Below are positions 62,641-64,000 of a stretch of DNA of 64,000 nt, one piece after another. The notes below the pieces were generated by a model. That model did no database searches. It saw only the letters and a list, made by a program, of their open reading frames with translations, and was not told the DNA's origin. Each line of letters starts with the position of its first letter. Positions within the stretch are counted from its first letter, which is position 1. Both the position numbers and the translations under genes were made by a program. The DNA is from Symsagittifera roscoffensis (lineage: Eukaryota; Xenacoelomorpha; Acoela; Convolutidae): NCBI RefSeq assembly GCF_963678635.1, contig NW_026971689.1, positions 60,001-124,000 of the forward strand, written 5' to 3'.

Positions 62641-64000
62641 TTTTTTTAATTTTTCGGGAATCTGCCGATACCTGCCTAAACTGGAGAAACTTGGATGGTT
62701 TTCTGTTTATTTCGCCATATATAACGAATTATTGTGTTGAAACAGAGTTTAATCGGTCGTCTGGTCTCTTCTTCAAATAATAACCCCAGAATTTGCTTTT
62801 GCTGTTTGGATGATTCGTTCAACTTTTCCGTAACCCCGATGGTCACCATTACGACCAAAATTTTGTTCAAAATCATTTTCGATGCAAAGCTCTTTGAGTA
62901 TCTACCTTAAATCCGAAATTCGGTGCGATTGGATCGATTCCGTGATGCCGTGCGTGTTCATTTAGGTTCGTGAAAACTTCACATGCACTTTGCACTTGTC
63001 GAGTTTGTTACCTTCATTGACAGAAACTTTGAGAATCTATCTATAGCTACTAGCAAGTATGTTTTTCCCTTATGATTTTCCAACGGCCACCCGTAATCTA
63101 AATTTTGGTTAATCTAATCGCCCGCATTAATTTAAATACCCACATCTCCGGACCCGGCTGCGTAAGCAGTGGTAGAGCGTTCGATGAAATTTTAGGAAAT
63201 AGATATTTTGCGTTCTTACTTTGTCTGGTCCGACTACGGCTTTCTTCCGCGAGATTCAATGTGTCCTTGTGCATATGGGGCCACCACAGGTACCGTGAAA
63301 CTCCAAGTATAGCCTCTCGTCCCGGGTATCCTCGATGAAACCGCGGTGTCCTCGATGAAACGGTCTCATTAGTTCGGAGCCCTGTTTGGCTCATCGTTCT
63401 AATACTCGTCTGAGGCTATCCATCCAGGTATCTCCTGACATAAGCTCAGCCAGAATGTTCGGATTCACAAAGCTTCGAGAGGTTATCCAATATGTCAATC
63501 CTTGGCTTCCTTAGCAGCTCCTGGCCCTCTCATGATTTGTTTATAGTTCCTCGGGGTGGTTCGGTTGTTCAGATCTCATGTTCGTCGTCAATATCTTTCG
63601 TGGTCGTAATATCAACATCAATCACCTGTACGTCGTTCAATTGTTTTTTTTTGGGTCTGCTATCGGTTTTTTTGTCTCTTTTCTGGCTCTGCATTTGGGT
63701 TTTTTGTCTCTGATATTTTGATGGGCACTTGGTAGCTCTCCTCCGTCCGTCACCGCTTCCAATTTGCGGGACCTGCTCGTGATCTACAAGACTCCCGCCC
63801 AATCAGTTGCCAGATTGATAGTAGCCTGCTGTCCGCCTCTTCTTGCTTTGTTTCGACGGCTGCCTCTGATTTTTTTCTAGTTCTCTGCAAACTCTATGTG
63901 ACCTCTTCCTCTTCTGACATATCAGTTGTCTTTTCATAGACCGATTCCACTGATGAGTCACTTTTTTGTTTGTTTTTGGATTTTTTTTAAAATTTTGCTT
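62641..64000 (-). pseudogene. Third G3 integrase and pre-integrase copy
   Basis: 63098-63394 has the zinc-binding region (REAILGVSRYLWWPHMHKD, then ESRSRTRQSKN with Cys replaced). 62676-62876 has the late core (LGLLFEEETRRPIKLCFNT). 63569-63802 is a basic pre-integrase piece (TKCPSKYQRQKTQMQSQKR). Near 63965 the sequence jumps to the start of another array unit and runs off the window. Same order as in G3a and G3b, so all three derive from one element type. Confidence 0.65.

Overview
The window is a block of invertebrate metazoan genome made almost wholly of transposable elements. I see eukaryotic LTR retrotransposons, one spliced decayed gene remnant and no bacterial-style operon. I could not recognise a host gene that fixes the species; a nematode, flatworm or similar animal would fit. 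The first 40 kb is moderately GC-rich and densely coding. The last 24 kb is AT-rich and decayed.

1-41.5 kb holds two related giant Ty3/gypsy elements, one inside the other. The outer copy, GE1 (+ strand, 1-9947 and 31890 to about 41490), is broken by many stops and frameshifts. The inner copy, GE2 (- strand, 9948-31889, 21.9 kb), has 0.9-kb LTRs roughly 98-99% alike by eye and long open frames. GE2 landed inside ORF1 of GE1; removing one copy of the 3-bp target duplication rejoins the GE1 reading frame. Both copies share one unusual layout: gag-protease-RT-RNase H-integrase, a macro-like (ADP-ribose-binding type) domain, then about 9 kb of further ORFs. The first extra ORF carries an SGNH/GDSL hydrolase with an intact catalytic set. 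The next five are unknown, closely packed and mutually overlapping. GE2 also has a 2.7-kb leader with a 14-bp tandem array and a 70-bp hairpin-bearing array, and it lacks the zinc-binding part and first catalytic Asp of integrase.

41.6-42.2 kb holds an exon pair with a decayed adenain-type cysteine protease, as found in Polinton/Maverick elements and relatives.

42.5-50.6 kb and 60.7-64 kb are minus-strand remains of another Ty3/gypsy family: 250-bp LTRs, integrase fragments, post-integrase regions and an array of 0.6-0.8-kb units.

53.3-60.7 kb is a 7.3-kb minus-strand LTR-bounded element (here element V) with TG...CA LTRs, a primer-binding site, a polypurine tract and a near-perfect 5-bp target duplication. 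It has no recognisable reverse transcriptase or integrase. It holds a broken chuvirus-like glycoprotein gene followed by a second, unassigned gag- or nucleoprotein-like frame. An empty target site survives in a neighbouring repeat unit. A recent 2.74-kb tandem duplication copied the 3' end of this element plus its flank.

The two strongest leads are the giant-element 3' gene module (macro + SGNH + five unknown ORFs) and the polymerase-less LTR element carrying viral-like genes.
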